Assembly: GCF_001953305.1 (NCBI RefSeq)
Contig: NZ_MTFE01000010.1
Location: forward strand, 5,495,269 to 5,559,268
DNA: 64,000 nt
Reading direction: 5' to 3'
Source of the DNA: Cnuella takakiae
Lineage (GTDB): Bacteria; Bacteroidota; Bacteroidia; Chitinophagales; Chitinophagaceae
The notes beneath the pieces were generated by a model. It was not told the DNA's origin. It saw only the letters and a list, made by a program, of their open reading frames with translations, and did not search any database. The translations under genes were made by a program, and so were the position numbers. Positions within the stretch are counted from its first letter, which is position 1. Every line of letters begins with the position of its first letter. Below, piece by piece: positions 61,963-64,000 of the stretch.

Positions 61963-64000
61963 ATGAAAAAACTTCTTTTTCTTTCAGCAGCTTTCTTTCC
62001 GTTCCTGATGTATGCGCAGCACGACATGCACAACATGAACATGCCGGAGCAAACCTCAATGAAAGGAACCGGCAAACGTGTTGAATATCATTTAAATGTT
62101 ACCGACACCGTGGTCACTTTTGCAAAAGGCAAATTAAAACCGGCCATCGCCATCAATGGCACCATTCCGGCGCCAACGCTGTATTTTTCTGAAGGCGATA
62201 CGGCTGTTATTCATGTGCGCAATTTGATGCAGGTAGAAACATCTATCCACTGGCATGGTTTACTATTGCCCAATGTGGCCGATGGCGTTCCCTATCTTAC
62301 CACGCCTCCTATAGAAGCAGGGAGCACCTACACTTTTTCGTTTCCTGTAATTCAAAACGGTACTTACTGGTACCATTCTCATACCGGCCTTCAGGAGCAG
62401 GTAGGCCTATACGGACCAATTGTTATCTATAAAAAAAACACGCAAACTGAAAAAGAAAAAGTGATTTTATTTTCAGACTGGACCAACGAAAGCATGGCAA
62501 CCGTGGTTCGGTCATTAAAGGCAAACTATGAATGGTATGGCATTAAAAGAGGCTCGGTGCAAAGCTGGGGCGAGGCGCTGGTAAAAGGATACCTGGGCGA
62601 TAAAGCAAAACAGGAATGGAGCCGGATGCCACCCATGGATGTATCCGATGTGTATTATAATGCCTTTCTTGCCAACGGAAAGCAGATAACGGAATATCCA
62701 GAATTTAAACCGGGTGAAACCATCCGGGTAAGAATGATAAATGGTGGTGCAGGCACCTATTTCTGGGTGCAGTTTGCCGGTGGCCCCATGACCATCATAG
62801 CCGCTGACGGAAAGGATGTAAAGCCGGTGAAAGTGGATAAAATTGACTTCCCGATTGCTGAAACCTATGATGTACTCATCACCATCCCTGCTGATGGAGC
62901 CTACGAGCTGAGAGCAACGGCTGCGGATATTTCGGGCCACAGCTCGGTTTATTTTGGCAGCGGTAAAAAAGTGATGGCGCCTGACCTCCCAAGGTTGAAT
63001 TACTTTGGGATGCTGAGGGAGCGAAATAAAATGGACATGGGCAGTAGCGGCAAAGACGGCTCCATGCCAGGCATGGATATGCAGCAGAAGGATACCACCC
63101 AAAAAATAAACGGGATGAACATGAGAGCAAAAAAGGAAAGTACATCCATGCCAGGAATGGATATGCCAGGCATGAACATGGGAAATGTAAAAACCGCCGG
63201 CGTACTCACCTACGATATGCTGCGTTCCGTTGCTCCCACAGCATTTGACAAAAAGTTACCTGTTCGTGAAATACCGCTATCGCTTACCGGCAACATGCTG
63301 CGTTACATCTGGTCGTTTGATGATAAGCCATTATCAAAATCTGATAAAATCCTGATTAAAAAAGGCGAAGTCGTTCGGTTCAAAATGTTTAATAATACTA
63401 TGATGCGCCACCCCATGCACCTGCACGGTCACTTTTTCCGGTTGATAAATGCACAGGGAGCGTATGCGCCACTAAAGCATACGTTTGACATTCAGCCAAT
63501 GGAAACCGTTACCATAGAATTTTTGGCTAATGAAGAACAAGACTGGTTTTTCCATTGCCATATTTTATACCATATGGCTACCGGGATGGCCCGCATTGTC
63601 AGCTACGAAGGCTCTGAACAAAATGAATTTGCCAAAACCGGTTACAAAACATTGAAGAAGGAAGACAATTTCATTTCACACTGGTTTGATTTCAGTGCAT
63701 TGTCGAACGGGGCATGGCTGGAGGCCTTCATATCAAACAACAAAAACCAGTTTCGCTTTGATGGCAGGGTAAACTGGAAAGGAGATTACGAAACAGAATC
63801 ACACCTGTTGCGGTTCCTTGATAAAAGAGATTACCTCGCTGCTTTTATTGGTTTTGACTACCGCTTGAACAAGGGGATTACTAAAAATCCGCAGTCGAAC
63901 ACAAAAAATAATCGCAGGGTTTTTGAAGCTGGATTACTGTATTTAATGCCTTTCTTTATTGAGACTGAATTACGGGTAGACCAAACGGGCCGCTTCAGAG
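61963..64000 (+). CDS. copA: CopA-type multicopper oxidase with C-terminal barrel domain, 3' truncated by the window edge
   Basis: The frame is open from ATG 61963 to the right edge (679 codons seen). A signal peptide (LLFLSAAFFPFLMYAQ) precedes a Met/His-rich start and three cupredoxin domains. Copper motifs are HWHG (96-99), WYHSHTG (about 137-143), HPMHLHGHFF (about 483) and HCHILYHMATGM (about 529). A Met-rich loop (about 350-405, repeated MPGMDM) may bind Cu(I). After residue 560 the sequence resembles the CopB outer-membrane barrel, indicating a CopA-CopB fusion. It oxidises Cu(I) in the periplasm. The C-terminal end is not seen. Confidence 0.9.
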   Translation, partial: MKKLLFLSAAFFPFLMYAQHDMHNMNMPEQTSMKGTGKRVEYHLNVTDTVVTFAKGKLKPAIAINGTIPAPTLYFSEGDTAVIHVRNLMQVETSIHWHGLLLPNVADGVPYLTTPPIEAGSTYTFSFPVIQNGTYWYHSHTGLQEQVGLYGPIVIYKKNTQTEKEKVILFSDWTNESMATVVRSLKANYEWYGIKRGSVQSWGEALVKGYLGDKAKQEWSRMPPMDVSDVYYNAFLANGKQITEYPEFKPGETIRVRMINGGAGTYFWVQFAGGPMTIIAADGKDVKPVKVDKIDFPIAETYDVLITIPADGAYELRATAADISGHSSVYFGSGKKVMAPDLPRLNYFGMLRERNKMDMGSSGKDGSMPGMDMQQKDTTQKINGMNMRAKKESTSMPGMDMPGMNMGNVKTAGVLTYDMLRSVAPTAFDKKLPVREIPLSLTGNMLRYIWSFDDKPLSKSDKILIKKGEVVRFKMFNNTMMRHPMHLHGHFFRLINAQGAYAPLKHTFDIQPMETVTIEFLANEEQDWFFHCHILYHMATGMARIVSYEGSEQNEFAKTGYKTLKKEDNFISHWFDFSALSNGAWLEAFISNNKNQFRFDGRVNWKGDYETESHLLRFLDKRDYLAAFIGFDYRLNKGITKNPQSNTKNNRRVFEAGLLYLMPFFIETELRVDQTGRFR

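Noticed and set aside
1-64000. CRISPR arrays, tRNA or rRNA genes, and insertion sequences
   Set aside because: No regularly spaced repeats, no cloverleaf with CCA-type acceptor, no rRNA core and no transposase ORF were seen on either strand.

Overview
This window looks like accessory DNA from a Bacteroidota bacterium, most like the Chitinophagaceae/Sphingobacteria side of the phylum. The evidence is a Bacteroidota-type TraG/MobC coupling protein, promoters with the phylum's TAnnTTTG -7 element instead of a -10 box, a heavy-metal RND pump fused to its TolC channel, and several families typical of the phylum (DUF6132, DUF3347, DUF2911, HMA-AraC fusions). No rRNA, tRNA, CRISPR array or transposase was seen. 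The conjugation gene at the left edge suggests that the rest is cargo of an integrative conjugative element or plasmid.

Region 1 (1-2.5 kb) holds the 3' part of the coupling-protein gene and then about 1.3 kb of AT-rich, mostly non-coding DNA. Region 2 (2.5-35.5 kb) is a sulfur-compound oxidation and persulfide-handling island. It encodes a Crp/Fnr-type regulator, a TauE/SafE exporter, two persulfide dioxygenase-rhodanese fusions, four further rhodanese genes (one fused to thioredoxin), a DsrE-like protein, DUF302 and AcfC-like proteins, two SoxB-like hydrolases, a TsdA-like dihaem cytochrome, a two-gene YeeE/YedE transporter, an RND efflux set, thioredoxin-fold proteins, phosphosulfolactate synthase, a methyltransferase and an MFS transporter.

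The main discovery is a hidden regulon in region 2. Twelve copies of an inverted repeat CGTGA-N6-TCACG lie in promoter regions. In nearly every case the centre is 35.5-36.5 bp before the end of a -7 element, the geometry of a class II Crp/Fnr activator. One site precedes the Crp-type gene itself and one overlaps its stop codon. The sites do not continue into the metal region, so they define the sulfur unit independently of gene names.

Region 3 (36-64 kb) is a copper/heavy-metal resistance island. It has an HMA-AraC regulator, a PepSY protein, a class I aldolase, a CPH-type P-ATPase, a Cus-like RND system with two adaptors (the pump gene is frameshifted), HMA, DUF3347 and beta-propeller proteins, a dead arsR gene behind an intact 44-bp palindrome, a CzcA-TolC fusion with its CzcB adaptor, and a CopA-type multicopper oxidase that runs off the right edge.

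Several genes are broken: a four-helix copper-storage protein, a membrane protein, a DUF2892 protein, a small ORF, a sialidase-like protein, cusA and arsR. Some lesions are single-base shifts that could be assembly errors; the nonsense codons and multiple lesions in the copper-storage gene and arsR look like real decay. All starts, domains and sites were read by eye without database searches.
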